Part shown: positions 37,627-51,000 of the stretch, in pieces
Layout: every line of letters starts with the position of its first letter
How positions within the stretch are numbered: position 1 is the stretch's first letter
Assembly: GCA_009746045.1 (NCBI GenBank)
Contig: RPFO01000050.1
Location: 3,320,216-3,384,215 of the forward strand
Direction of reading: 5' to 3'
Origin: Mesostigma viride
Lineage: Eukaryota > Streptophyta > Mesostigmatophyceae > Mesostigmatales > Mesostigmataceae
Length of the DNA: 64,000 nucleotides
The notes under the pieces: model-generated
What the model was told of the DNA's origin: nothing
Databases searched by the model: none
Seen by the model: the letters and a program-made list of their open reading frames with translations, nothing else
Program-made: the position numbers and the translations under genes

Positions 37627-37914
37627 TAACACATAGATCCCTAGGAGACTGAGGGGCATATGTTTTTAAATACATTCTGACTGAGAGCTCTACAACTTGC
37701 AGGTCAGTGGGGGGATGTACACGTACTGCCACCTATATATACCCTGGGTGCACGGGGTGCACGTGCACCACCATATACATGTATTCATAGCAGCGAAGTG
37801 TGGACGTCAGATGTGGGTTGCATGGAAGCTAGATGATCATGGTTATTAGCAATGGCTAGGGCATGGCCGATGGCGTCTCAGCAGAGATATCGAGTGGCTC
37901 AATGCATGGGCAAA

Positions 37915-38155
37915 GCATTATAATTAATTAGCACGTGACTGCGTCACGTGGGTGCCAGTACATCTGTACAGAGTAAAGGAACCTTCAACCCCTACTACAC
38001 ACAATGAGAAGGAGAGCTACGGTGCCCTAGCCTCTCTCACTGCCACAACAATTAAGTGGGCGGGCCACGTACAGAGCGCTCTCTCGATCCGGGGGCGCAA
38101 CACTGTGGGCGCAACACACACATGTGCATCGATCTTTGGTAACCCTTGCTAAACT
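37915..38155 (-). mobile_element. Type-2 retroelement 3' end
   Basis: On the minus strand the type-2 3' UTR (TTGCGCCC...GAGAGAGCGCTCTG...TTGAAGGTTCCTTTACTCTG) ends in a hairpin (arms CACGTGAC/GTCACGTG, about 37931-37950) and a short TTAATTA tail. Confidence 0.75.
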
Positions 38156-38304
38156 GCATCTTTGGGCTGCTCTATCGATCTTCGTCACTACTAAGTTCTC
38201 AACACCTCACACACTCGTTTTCTGCTTGTTGTGATGGGTTTCCATCCCCACCTCATTAGATTATTTTTATTTTTTACTTTACTTTTTCTTGTTGTTATTC
38301 TTAT

Positions 38305-40185
38305 ATAAGTAAGTAAGTAAGTACTTGCGTGTCATGCGCAAAGGCATGCCACGGAGTACTATGCTAATCTCATTAGAAAAATAATTACACAAAAGTTTAA
38401 ACAAATATCGTCTGCATCATCCCCCAACCGTTAAGCACAAGATGGGGATGTAATCCTCATCCGAGCTGTCCTCTACTGTAATGGCAGACGAGGCGGTAGT
38501 GTAGCGGCTATCCTCAGGACCAATAACCTCCACCGGCGGACTTCTACCCTGGCTAGCAACGGGCCGCGGGGCCCGTGGGGAGAAAACAGGAGCATACCCC
38601 TCAGGAAGGTGCTTATCGCAGATGGCAGCCCATTTCTCCTTGTCAATCATGCGGGCGCGGAGTACGGATAGTCCCAGAAGCCCTGCATCTTCAAGCATGC
38701 AGTTGTGTCACATAGGTCCGGGTCGCGCCGCGCCGGTGCCCGGCGCGCGCAAGTTTGCCAGTGGGTTGCGATGGGACAAGGGGACCCTGCCATATGTGGG
38801 AGGAGGTGTCTACCTGGTTGGCCCGTCTTAAAGCCCCCCGGCAGGGCCCACATCGGTATTCACCTGGTCTGTGCGGGCAAGATGGCCGGCAAAGAGGAGG
38901 CGGCGGTGTCGGATGGTATGGGTGACAAGAGGGAGCTCGCAGTAGAGCTCGGCCCGGGTGCGGCGTTCTTGGTAGCGGACGCCGAGGATATGACGGAGCA
39001 TTCGAGTGACGGTGCCGTCAAGCTGCTGGCTCAGCGCCTGGTCCAGGGTCCACGCCTCGCAGCCATAAAGGAGGATGCTGAGGACAAGGGCCTTGAACAG
39101 AATGCGCTTGCGTCGCTCACTCAGGTAGCGACAGGTCCAGAACCTGTCGAGGCGGCGGAGGGCCGCCCAGGCCTGGCCAATGCGGGTGTTGATGTCGTCG
39201 GCCGTGGAGGGAAGCCAGCTGCCAAGGAGCTTGAAGCGAGTCGCCGGGGGGACGGGGCTGCCGTCCAGCAAGAGGAGGGTGGGTGGGGCTATCCCAGCAG
39301 GGAAGCCGATGGCCATGACCTCCGTTTTCTTGCTGATCATAAGCCCCACCGCCCGCGCTTCCAGTGATAAGCTGTCTAGCCACAGTTGGGCTGACTCCGG
39401 GGTTTCCACGAGTGTCGTGTCATCAGCGTAGATCAGATCGCTCGGGTGGTAGGGTGGGTCAACCCCGCCGTAGCTGCATGGCATACTCCGTGACCTCGAT
39501 GATCCCCGGCGGGCGCCCCTCCACCCGGGCGAAGCGGGCTAGTGGGCACGCCGCATAAATATAGTCCACCATAATGATGAATAGATATGGGGAGAGCACA
39601 CAGCCCTGCCACACCCCGGTGTGCAGGGGGAACGCCGGAGTGACGCCGTCGGCGGTACGGACCTGGGCTTGGGACCCTTCATAGAACTGGCGGATGATCT
39701 CAACGATGTACGACATGGGACACGGAACAGGTGAAGGACCACCCACAGGGCGTCCCATATAACCGTATCGAATGCCTTGGTGTAATCCACGAAGATCAAT
39801 AGCAATGGCAAGAGGCCGGGGGCCAGGCGGCCCACTTCCTCGATCAGGCGGCGCGCGGTAATAGTGACCATAACACAATTGCGACCAACACGGAAGCCCA
39901 TCTGGGACTCACCTAGGTGGGGATCGAGGCTGGCACGCATGCGGTTCAGCAGGAGACGCACGAAGACTTTCAGCACGCAGCCTTGGAGGCATACGCCACG
40001 GTAGTTGCCGGTATCCGCGGCGGACCCCTTGCCCTTGCAGAGCATGACCCGGACAGCGGTCTTCCAATCCGTCGGCGGGGGGAGGCCATCTCGTAGAATC
40101 CGGTTGCAAACACCCCGGAGGAAAGGCTCAAGCTCAGGCATCTTAACCACCTCCGGTGAAATATTGTCCACTCCCATGGCAGCAT
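38305..40185 (-). pseudogene. RTE-like LINE ORF2, 5'-truncated and frameshifted
   Basis: The minus strand from 40177 reads GVDNISPEVVK, then NYRGVCLQGCVLKVF, GFRVGRNC, motif A FVDYTKAFDTV, motif B QGCVLSPYLF, motif C LIYADDTTLVE, then ISKKTEVMAIG, ILLYGCEAWTLD and LLFAGHLART, and a C-terminus near 38417. These are the ordered reverse-transcriptase motifs and C-terminal features of RTE-type LINEs (clade by recollection of the family). At least three frameshifts separate the segments (39539-40177, 39459-39878, 38828-39484, 38417-38698). The endonuclease is missing. It ends in a 3' UTR with a (TAAG)n tail at 38305-38322. Confidence 0.85.
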
Positions 40186-40435
40186 ATTCTTATATACACC
40201 TATCTATATGGGTTAACCTTTCACTATACTCATGAATATACATTAATTATTGGTTTTCTCCTAGTAGTATTATTGTTATTAGTATAGTAGTAGTATTTCA
40301 TTATTATAATTATTATTTTTAAGTTATATAGTTATATTATTTTATTTTAACCTTTTTTACTTATTCATTCATTTATTTTTCTCTCCTTTACCACTTAATT
40401 GACTTTGTGGCTTTATTCCTATTTATTACTCTCAC

Positions 40436-40490
40436 TGATTAATTAATTAGTCTCATGTCCCCGTTGGAGGGCCACGTACGGAGCACTGAA
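40436..40490 (-). mobile_element. Type-1 retroelement 3' end, variant
   Basis: On the minus strand AGTGCTCCGTACGTGGCCC...CAACGGGGACATGAG is followed by ACTAATTAATTAAT. The hairpin is partly eroded. Adjacent 40200-40430 is AT-rich without recognisable genes. Confidence 0.6.
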
Positions 40491-41019
40491 TTCCCCAGTT
40501 TAAGATATAGTGGACGTCCCCATGCAAGACGTCAATATGTATACACAGTATGTCCACAGTCAATATGCATTACTCTCACTGTTCATGGTGAACCTTCTTG
40601 TCTATTTTTTCACTGCCAGTACCCCCTTTCACCTAGCATACACTTTTTTGTTGGAGTGAGCACTAGCTGGGCAACAGCTAGGCTTTAGACCCTGCATGTT
40701 GGATATGTAGGAGATCCCGGCCGGGTACCATGCATGGGCGCTTGATCAAACAGCGAACTCCTGACCCATAATACTCCAACATCGCCTGTGCCTCACCATA
40801 TCCCAGCAATGACCCCATTTTTGTTTTGTTCTTATTATTATCCTTATTATGTTTAATCTTCACTTTGTTTTTATTGATTATTGTTATGATTATGATTATT
40901 ATTATTATTATTTAAATTTTCTTCCCCCCCCCCTTCTTCATTTTTATTTTTATTTTTTCTTCTTTTTTCCCTTTTAAGTTAATATACTTAATCATACTTA
41001 TTGTTCTTCCTTCGCCGTA
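40491..41019. other. AT-rich unassigned sequence
   Basis: AT-rich, with ATT/TTA runs at 40870-40920 and a poly-C block at about 40924. No coding similarity seen. CTCCAACATCGCC...CCTCACCATATCCC at 40773 also occurs at 11868, so part is repetitive. Confidence 0.4.
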
Positions 41020-41310
41020 CGTGTGTGTGTATGTGTGCGTGTGTGTGTGTGTGTTCTCTTTCAGTTAAATAATAGTGTTTTCTCTAAACCTTTTTGGTTT
41101 GATTAACATTACCATCTTGTTGGTTTGAGTATTACCATCTGTCTCCATGCAGGTCCATGCAGGTCTTCCTACATGCAGATTGCCACGCGGCTCCCGCGGT
41201 CTTCGCGCGTCCTTCCTCTCAGTCTACAACTACCGGCGGCCTAGTCCTTCCACGTACGATCGACGTTGGATCGCCACTATATTGCCTCCGGGAATAGTTC
41301 TCTAGCTCAA
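41020..41310. repeat. Interspersed repeat, copy 2
   Basis: Same order of blocks as 13720-13965: (GT)n, CATGCAGGTCTTCCTACAT, CCACGCGGCTCCCGCGGTCT, GTTGGATCGCCA. Confidence 0.7.
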
Positions 41311-41379
41311 CCGCATGTGCACAGTACCATCATGAGTAGGCTGATGCATAGACATAGCTTATAAGGTGGCGGGTGGGCT

Positions 41380-41455
41380 CAATTAATTAATTAACTAATT
41401 AATTAAACACGTGCTCCCGTTGGGGAGTCACGGATCGATCGAGCACCGAAGTGCT
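41380..41455 (-). mobile_element. Type-1 retroelement 3' end
   Basis: On the minus strand GGGATTAAAAGCACTTCGGT, then GTGACTCCCCAACGGGAGCAC and TTTAATTAATTAGTTAATTA. It is close in sequence to the end of the 16-kb element. Confidence 0.8.
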
Positions 41456-41499
41456 TTTAATCCCTAAGCGGTGGGCTCAAGACGTACGTACTTGGCTAA

Positions 41500-42930
41500 A
41501 AAAGGCGCAAGCTAATGGCCACGTCGAAGTGAGCCACGAGGTAGCCATGGCTGATGGCGGAGCTGAGTCATAACTTTCACGTTTGGGCACCAAATTCGGC
41601 CGTCACTGAATATCACAATCGCTTCGTCTTAATTCTAAGAGGCACATGCTGATATATGGTCCTCACCTTCAGCCACATCACAGCCCGAGTTCGGTTCCTC
41701 TCTCGCCGCAAGAAGCTGGTGGACACCTCCTGGTCGCTTGACGACGACCTGACGCCAGCCCAGCAGCAGCAACGCCGCGATCAGTGGCCCGACTACATCC
41801 GCCACAAGACCAACCCCGAGAAGCCCCAAGTGTACTGGCGGGGCGGGGACCTCTATGTCAACAAGAAACTGTGGAAGCCCCCCCGGGCTTCCCCGGGATA
41901 GAGCACTCCAGCTAGTTGTCTAGATGGGGGCAATCGATGATGGGATAGCTTAGGCATTACAGCACTTGAAACGATATTAGCGGCACAGCGTTATAGTACC
42001 TTCAATTAGCTCTGGCACCTTGTGGCCATCAGCTTGCGCCTTAATTAGCCGACGTCTTGAGCCCACCTCACATTTCAATGTAGCATAAGCTATGCGTCAG
42101 CCTACCTATGGTATTGCACTGGTTGCCATTGCACCCACAGTGTTGCGCCCCGGCACCATGCCGTGGAGAGAGCGCTCTGTGGCCTGCCCACCTGCGGCAG
42201 TGAGAGAAGCTAGGGCGCCCTCCCTCCTTCTCGCTGTGTATAATATAGGGTTGAAGGTTCCTTTACTCTGTATTGGCACCCAAGTGACACTGCAGTCACG
42301 TGCTTAATTATTATTAATTAATGCTGATATATTTTCCCGACGCTATTACGCAATATATCATGACGAGCAAACGCACCTCGACACAGCGCAGCTTAGCGGC
42401 AGGCTGCGCTGCCGCCCTGAAGCTACGCCTAGAGTTCCGCCCCCCGGCCTGGAACTTGGAAGGCAGCAGTATACCACATCCCAAGCTTTTGTGGTACATT
42501 CGGCCCCTTCTAATTCTTCGGCCTCGCCGTCGGCCTCTCATGATCGAGCCCAATTAAGCGCGCAGTCGTCCCGCCGAGCCAGTGACCCAGCCAGTTTTTT
42601 AGATTTAATAATTTCCCCATCGATCGACGAGCACTTTGGCAGAAAGGTCCGAGTGACCAGCTTCACGTCCTGTTTCATGGGACGTGGGACACGCTTTTGG
42701 AATTGTGCTCCCAACTCACGGTGCCGCGGCCTTCGCCTGCCATCAGGTGGCAGCACGACCGGGTTGGCTGCAAAGCTGCACAGCCTCTCCCATTCCCATG
42801 CATTTGCAAAAAAGGCGCCCTTTGCTCCCTCCTCAGACACTCCGACGCCCAGATTTTTTCTTGCACCGCTGTGACCGACACCATCCGTGACCTCCTTCTT
42901 ACGGGGACGCCGTCGAGCAGCACGTGACCC
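41500..42930 (+). mobile_element. Diverged ORF1-family element, interrupted by a second retro-insertion
   Basis: 41500-41657 resembles the 5' UTR of the 16-kb element (GAGCCACGAGGTAGCCATGGCTGA, CACCAAATTCGG, TCTAAGAGGCAC). After the inserted element at 41658-42320 the same UTR continues (GACGCTATTACGCAATAT) into an ATG at 42361 with the family start context ATGACGA. The following frames (42361-42557, 42491-42874) are open only in pieces, and I do not recognise the protein beyond the conserved start. Confidence 0.55.
41658..42320 (+). mobile_element. 5'-truncated ORF1-family retroelement with 12-bp target duplication and type-2 3' end
   Basis: Flanked by the direct repeat ATGCTGATATAT (41646-41657 and 42321-42332). 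It begins inside the ORF1 C-terminal region (RVRFLSRRKKL, LDDDLTPAQQQQRR, VYWRGGDLYVN; stop near 41901) and continues with the type-2 3' UTR. It ends in a hairpin-like AAGTGAC...GTCACGTG and the tail TTAATTATTATTAATTA. The C-terminal protein differs from the 16-kb ORF1 by many conservative changes, so this is a second subfamily. Confidence 0.8.
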
Positions 42931-44257
42931 CCCTCCGTCGCCAGTGAATATTCATACGCGATATACGCTGTCGTACGCGGCCCAGGTGTATAATGTATAT
43001 AATGCGCGGTGTATAACGTATTATTATACGCGGAATTCGTGCGCTAACTCTTGAAAACCCCTTTTTCGGCATGGTTTTGAGGGTTCTTCAGCATTCAACC
43101 AAGCATGGCCTGCTGGTGTTTTTGCATACCTTTTGACTATGCATGACATATATAGCATGGCATTGGCATTTCCATCACTACCTAGAAATACAAGCATAGT
43201 TTCTAACGGTCAAACTTGATAGCTTCTCTTCAAAATCGAGACAATTAACAACTACTAAGTATCAATACCAGTGTCAATTCACAACTCACTGGAATTAATA
43301 AATATTATGTAGAATTCAAGATATCCATGCACTATTATATGTAAATTGCCCCGAGGTGTCGGTGTTGCTGGCATACATGTCAGAGCGGACTGCTATGCAG
43401 TTGAGAGGTGTCAGTTTCTACAACGTCTGGAAGCCTGCCTGTTGTAAGTGCCGCCCGCACATCAGCCTGCTTCTTGGCGTCACTAGTCGGCCTTCCTCTT
43501 CCTGCATGCATGGTATTGTGATCCTTCTCCGCCTGCTCGAGATCAGCAGCCTCACTGTAACGGAGTGCCCCGGCGGCGCGGTGGCTTCTTACAAGGGCAC
43601 ACTTTCGCGTCCTTTGCATACGAGCCGCCCAGGATATGGCACCTTCCTAGCTCGGGTCACCCCTCGGGAGAAGAACCACTGAACTTTGCCTCGGGCAGAG
43701 GAGCTAGTGAGCACTCCATGTTGTATAGTTATTTGTCTGCAGCCCATTCTTGAGGAGCTTTGCTAACGTTCACAATCCAAGTTTAAGATGAAGATGATCT
43801 GAGAGACGTTCAAATTGGTGGGAACTCAATGTGAGGCGAGGATATGCAATGACGCCAGGGCTGATCGGGCGTTCCTTGTTGTCATTATTCACTCCAATAA
43901 TGGGCACACATTATATTATGTCGTGACACATCACTCACATGGACTTCCCTACTATATACGACAACTGTACTACGCAAGTACATTTGCATGTCCGCCACGT
44001 GTCCAGGCTCTAGTCTAGAGGCTTCTAGACCTATTATATATAGCAACGAATCAACTATACGCACAACGTCCATGCATCAGACTAGTTGCTGGCTACGTAT
44101 AACTTGCGTCCACGTACGTGTGTGCGTCGCGCCACAACCGGCGCTCGGCACTGTTATTCAGTCTCCGCCAGAATAACGCCGGTCACATTTTATGTTCCCC
44201 CTGTGTGGCTCCGGCCACAAGTCAGCCTCGAGGTATCTCAGCTAACTACAGCGTCTA
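42931..44257. other. Unassigned sequence
   Basis: TATACGCG-rich short repeats at 42950-43035. The rest shows no coding similarity or known repeat that I can recognise. Confidence 0.35.
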
Positions 44258-45496
44258 TATACCAGTCCCCTGCAACGCTCTGAAAATGGCTGACGGCGGC
44301 CGGTGCTCAGATCTTTTGCGTCTAGCCCGGCCCTAATTCAGCCAGATCACTTGTTGCATTCGATGCGTCTTTTTAAGACGCACTCGCCAGTATCAATCAG
44401 TTACGGCTGAAACGCAGTATCGAAAAAGTTACACACGTGACAAGCAGCTATGTATCAGTGCATGACGACTCCGAAAGCAAAACGAGGTTTGGAAAAGGAG
44501 CTTTCCGGCTCCCAGCCCAACCCACTCGCCATCATAATTCGTCCTTGCCCAGCCGTCTGGGTCCGCAAACCCACTGCCAGCAAAACCATCGCCAAGCGCC
44601 TCGCCCGGCGAGCCCAAGAAACCCTGCCATAAACACAAATGGCGAAAGTACCCAGTACCAGACTACGAACGCTTTTCTTTCAGCAACTGGCTGCAACTGA
44701 CCAAAGAAGAATGCGCCGAAATAGTGCATTTCTTAGCACAGGAACGAAAGCTCCGTGGGCCCGTTGGGCCCATCCCCGCCGATGTGACCTGGAGGGGTTC
44801 CTCGCCAGGCCAGAGCTCAACCACCGCCTCGCTATCCGATCCTGTGCAGCTTAATTCTTCATGCAGCAAACTGCTTTAGACATTGTCGCTAAGCTCCGCA
44901 GCCCAGCCCGGCCTGCGCAGCCGGCAACCACATCGGCTCCCTCCCTCTGCAAGGATCGATGACATCCGAGCCTATTGCTGCATGGAGGAGCACGTGACCT
45001 CAGGTTGCCGCTGGCCGAGAAGATGACATTGATGAACACGGTGGAGGCCAAGGTCTCCCGGCAATACGGAAACCAAGGTCGCCCACAAGCTTCAACCTCA
45101 GGCTCACGGCGCTGCAGACCACGGCGCAGGCCTCTGATGCACATGGCAACCCTGAGTCCTCTCCCGCCTCAACCAGGCATGGAGGGAAAGTGCGGCATGC
45201 TCGTGAAGAAGCTTGAAGCTATCACCGCGCACACGTACCGAGGCCATGGCCACAAGGACGGCCGGCCACCATGCATCGCATCCCAGTCACCCCGGTAGGA
45301 TATGCTGGCGACCTCCCGCCGCTCTCCTATGCGGACCTGCTGCGGTCAGCGACCGCCTCAACCACCGACGCTATCGCCACAAAACTCCAGGAGCTCAGTG
45401 GAGGACCACTGCCTGAGGCCGAACAACGGGAGGCCACCGACCGCGCTCGCCGCGAATGCCGAGTGGTGCTGCGTCGCTTCCCCCAGAATCCAGGTG

Positions 45497-46801
<1,305 letters not shown>

Positions 46802-47640
46802 GGTGAGACGTCAATCTCCCTTGCCGACGAGCTCAAGGACCAGCTTCTTACCCTCATGGGCTCAAGTGGTAGGTGACGTAGAAGTGCGCGCGACCTTCCC
46901 CACTCACGGGATAAGGCGGCTCCCCCACCAGTCCTGCTCACCTTCCCCTCCCCTGAGGCCGGACAAGCAGCGGTTCCTCTCTCGTCGCAAGAGGTTGCAC
47001 GACCTCACCTGGACGCTGGACGACGACCTGACGGCCCGCGGACCTGACCCCCAGCGCGCTCAGCAGCAGCAGCGACGCGACCTGTGGCCGGCCTGAATAC
47101 CTCCGCCACAAGCAGGACCCCCAGAGGCCCAAGGTGTACTGGAGGGGCGGGGACCTGATGATCAACCACAAGATGTGGACGCCCCCAGCGGGCTATCTAG
47201 AATAGCCCGGCTAGCTTGATCGAATCATTGGTAGTCACTGCCGCCATATGGCAGCCATGCCCTAGAATGTTTGCCTAGCCGTGCCACCATACCTACTAGT
47301 AGTCACGTGCACCGCTAACGTGCAAGGTACACAACCAGCCATAGCCTTAGCTTAGCCCTTGTACAGCCATGCTACGTCCTGGCTATGATCAGATTACTTG
47401 CCCACGCTTCTTGTTATGATATGCTCACATGGGTCTTATTGTGCACACCCACAGAACTTGCCGGATATATTGTCTATCGTGTCCGATTGCTGCTGTGGCA
47501 TGCCTCTGGCATGAAGGAGAAAGGGGGTCTCTGCCCTTTCTTCCTGTTGTGCACATACAGGGATTAAAAGCACTCCGGTGCTCCGTGACTCCCCGAACGG
47601 GAGCACGAGTTTAATTTATTAATTAATTAATCTATACCAG

Positions 47641-48029
47641 GTTTACAGCACCGCTGTACAAGGATATACAACACGACTGAGGCAGGTGCTGAGCTTCCAC
47701 GATCCAGATCTCCCAGATCATTCGGCCTGCAGGCAGCGCTGGTTGTCTCCATGATATACATGGAACGTCGCATTCAAGAGCCGTACGTTGCAGCAAAAAT
47801 CGCCTCATTGAAGCATCAGACATAAAACCGGAAGGGACCAGCAACGCACCCAAACCAAACCATCCAAAGAGGCATCAGTCTCCAGCGTTCATAGATCTCT
47901 AACCTGACATTCTTGACACAACCGAGGTGACAAGCCTCTCTAGGTACCGCTTGGCAAGCAACGCAGCCCCTATTTGGACATTGGATCGCAAATCTCCAGC
48001 TACCTCCCACGCGCCATCGTGTCCAGGAT
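47641..48029. other. 3' flank of the TPR/Sel1 gene
   Basis: Contains one copy of TGGTTGTCTCCATGATAT (47740-47757) with the adjoining GGCCTGCAGGCAGCGC block; otherwise unassigned. Confidence 0.4.
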
Positions 48030-48068
48030 CTATCTCCCGCGTGCCATCATGTCCAAGATCGCCCAGTT
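48010..48068 (-). repeat. Tandem duplication spanning the stop codon of the TPR/Sel1 gene
   Basis: On the minus strand TTGGACATGATGGCACGCGGG-AGATAG is followed at once by CTGGACACGATGGCGCGTGGG-AGGTAG. The reading frame stops in the first copy; the second copy carries AG/GTAG at the same place. Confidence 0.85.
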
Positions 48069-51000
48069 GTTGACCAGCACGGGGAACTGCTCGCGGCAGA
48101 GGCTCCGGAACACTGGCACCCGCGACCCCATCGCGCGATCCGCCGCCTCCAGCAGCGTGCGCAGGATATCGGGCTCCGCCTCCTCGGGCGGCTCGTCGCA
48201 CCAGTCGCGGCCGTCCATGGCCGCGCGGATGCGCGCAGGGTACGACTCGGGCAGCCCCAGGGTGTCGCCAGGGACGTCCCGCTGGAAGCGCCGGAAGTGG
48301 GGCACCGCGTCCTCGTGGCGCCCGATCGTGACGCTTGCCAGCGCGATGTCGTACTCGAGCACGCAGGGCATGACCCGCCGGAGATTGGCCATCGCGCACG
48401 GGACAGGTGGATTGGCCCGGGGCAGGTGGACCGGTGCATTGCCCTCGACGGAGACCCCACGCTCACCGGGGGCAAGCACGCTGGATGATCCGGGAACTGG
48501 ACCGGGTCGGGAATTGGGAACGCCACCGGAGGGGTCTGAGGCCAGAGTGACTCCGAATGCAGCCGAGGAGGAACTAGGCCCTCTCATCGGTTGCGCCAGC
48601 TCGGGCGGGTCGTACGGCCACAGCGATGTGCTGGTGTCCGCACGCAGCATGTTGCGGGCGGCCTTGATGTCCGCCACCGCGCGGCGGCCTTGGCCGCGCC
48701 GACGAGCACATTTCGAGGTGAGGACCCCCCGCCAGCGGAGCAGCGCGGGGACCATGCGGCGTGGCGCTGCCACCAGCGCCAGGTCCGCGAGCCGGGCGCG
48801 CTCCCCAGGGTCCCTGGCCGTGAACACCTTGACGACGGCCGCGCGGAAGTAGGGCGATGTCGCTGCCGCCGACGCGGACGCCGACGTGAACGATGAGGGC
48901 GGCGCTGATGATGACGGCAGAGACGATGATGGTAACGAAGACGATGGTAGCGAGGATGATGATGATCGTAGTGGTGACGACGAAGGTGACGATGACGGTG
49001 ATGAAGAGCCTGACGGTGATGGTGACGATGATGGTGACAAATCTTGCCCGTCGGGTGGCGAATCTTGCCCACGGCTGCCGCCGCGGTCTGCAGGCCAGTT
49101 GGCGTCCAAGAGAGAGTCGGGCAGTGACGAGCACGGCGGCCCCGTGTTGAGCGCGCGACGAGCGGCACGACCACCCCCCTGAGAGCTCCCGTTGTCAGCA
49201 CTTGTGCTAGCACCATCTACGGAAAAGGGCGGCGGTGGTGACGGCGGCGGCCCCTCGCCGAGTGCGTCGTCGACGTAGCGGAACAGCGCCTGCAGTGCCG
49301 GCAGCTGGCTGACCCGCGGGTGCACCGAAGGGGGAATACGCACGCCCTTGTCGTCAAACAGGTACGCGTGGTACAGCTCGGTGACGGCGGCAGCACTGTC
49401 CCCCCGCGCCATCGCCTGCAGCGCCTGCACAAAGTGCCGGGTGGAGTACAGGAGCGACCATCCCGTGTACGATTCGCGGTGACTTCTGACGTACGCCTCG
49501 AGCATCGGCGCGTGCACAAACGGGCCACCGGGGATGAACAGCGGGTCGGAGTCCAAGGCGGGCTGGATGGACTTGAGGAGCTCGAGCGCGTCGGTCAGTC
49601 CACGATCCAGCATGGGACGGTGGCCCTCACCGGCCGGTGCCTCACCCATAAGAACATCACCTTCATCATCAACAGCGCCATCACGGTCCTCATCAAGGCC
49701 ATCCTCATCATCCTCATGACCATCATCCTGGTCGCTGTCACCATGGCCAGAAATTTCTACGGACACACCCTCCTGCCCTGCCAGCTGCCTCTCAACCCTG
49801 TCAAGCTCCACCCGCGCCTCACGCACGCCCTTTTGCACGGCCCGCGCCAGCCACCGCTGCGCCCTTGGCAGCCCAAACGATGTGTAATGGGCTGCAAAGT
49901 AGCGCCCCATCAGGTAGCACGCGCGCGGGTGACCCAGCTTTGCCGCGGGCAGGAGAAACTTCGCGTGCACGCGGTCGTCCATGCCCCCTTTGACCAGGAA
50001 AACCAAACCAATGGTGGCTAACGCCTGCGCGATCGCACGCGGATTCAAAAACCTGGCATCTGGCACTGATGCCTGGAACGCCGACACCGCCAGCTGTCCC
50101 GCCGTGTCCATAAACAGCCCAGCCCGCATCTCCAAGTCTGTAGGCTCGCGGCGCATGCGCAGCCGGTCCAGCAACGCGTCCTTATAATACTCCCCCGACA
50201 GCAAGCTCAGCGGCCGCCCCTCCAGGAACGCCGTCAGGCTCGGCGGCGCGTCGCCCATCGCCTCCAGCTCCCTCACCAGCTCATCCTGCGATTTGCCCAC
50301 GTCCTTTGCGTACTGGATCTCGTAGCACAACGTCGCCAGCATCGTCAGCGTGGCCGCCCGGGGAGCGTCCCCCGCGCCCTCCCTGCGAGATGCCCAAGAC
50401 TGGACGCGCCGGCGGGCAGATTCCAACGTCTCGACCGCCTGCGCGACGGGCTGCGTGTGCGAGAGGTCCACGAGTGCTTGCGCCGCCAACAAGCTGCCTT
50501 CGCCTGCCGCCCGTTGCAGCCATGTTGCCGCCATGCCAGGGTCCCTGGCGCACCCTGGCCCACCATCCAGGAGCCGCATCCCCAGGCTTGTGGCCGCGCG
50601 CACGCACCCGGCGCTGGCCGCACGACGGAACAGCGACAGGGACTCCTCCTCCACCGCCGATGCTGGCCGCCCCCCGCCCCCCTGCTGACTCCTCGACGAT
50701 CTAAATTTAGACAAGAACGCGGCCAGGGTGTTCATGGCGGACACGAGGCCGGCGACTGCCGCCGCCCGCAACCGCCGCTCCGCCTCCTGGACGTCCCTGT
50801 CCAGCCCCGCAGCGCCCTGGCTGTATGCGATGCCCAGGAGCTCCTGACAGCTGGCCACGTCCAGGTCCCGCAGCCCGACGGCGCGCCAAAAGGGGTCCTC
50901 CCCATTCTCTATGCATCGGCGCGCCCATGACAGCCCCTGTGCAGGATCGGGGGCGGTGCCTCGGCCGCACAAGTAGGCGTGCGCGAGGCAGCTCATGGCC

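Noticed and set aside
42491-42874. 127-codon frame as an independent gene
   Set aside because: It follows a retroelement 5' UTR and start and has no recognised domain; it is more likely part of a decayed ORF1-family element.
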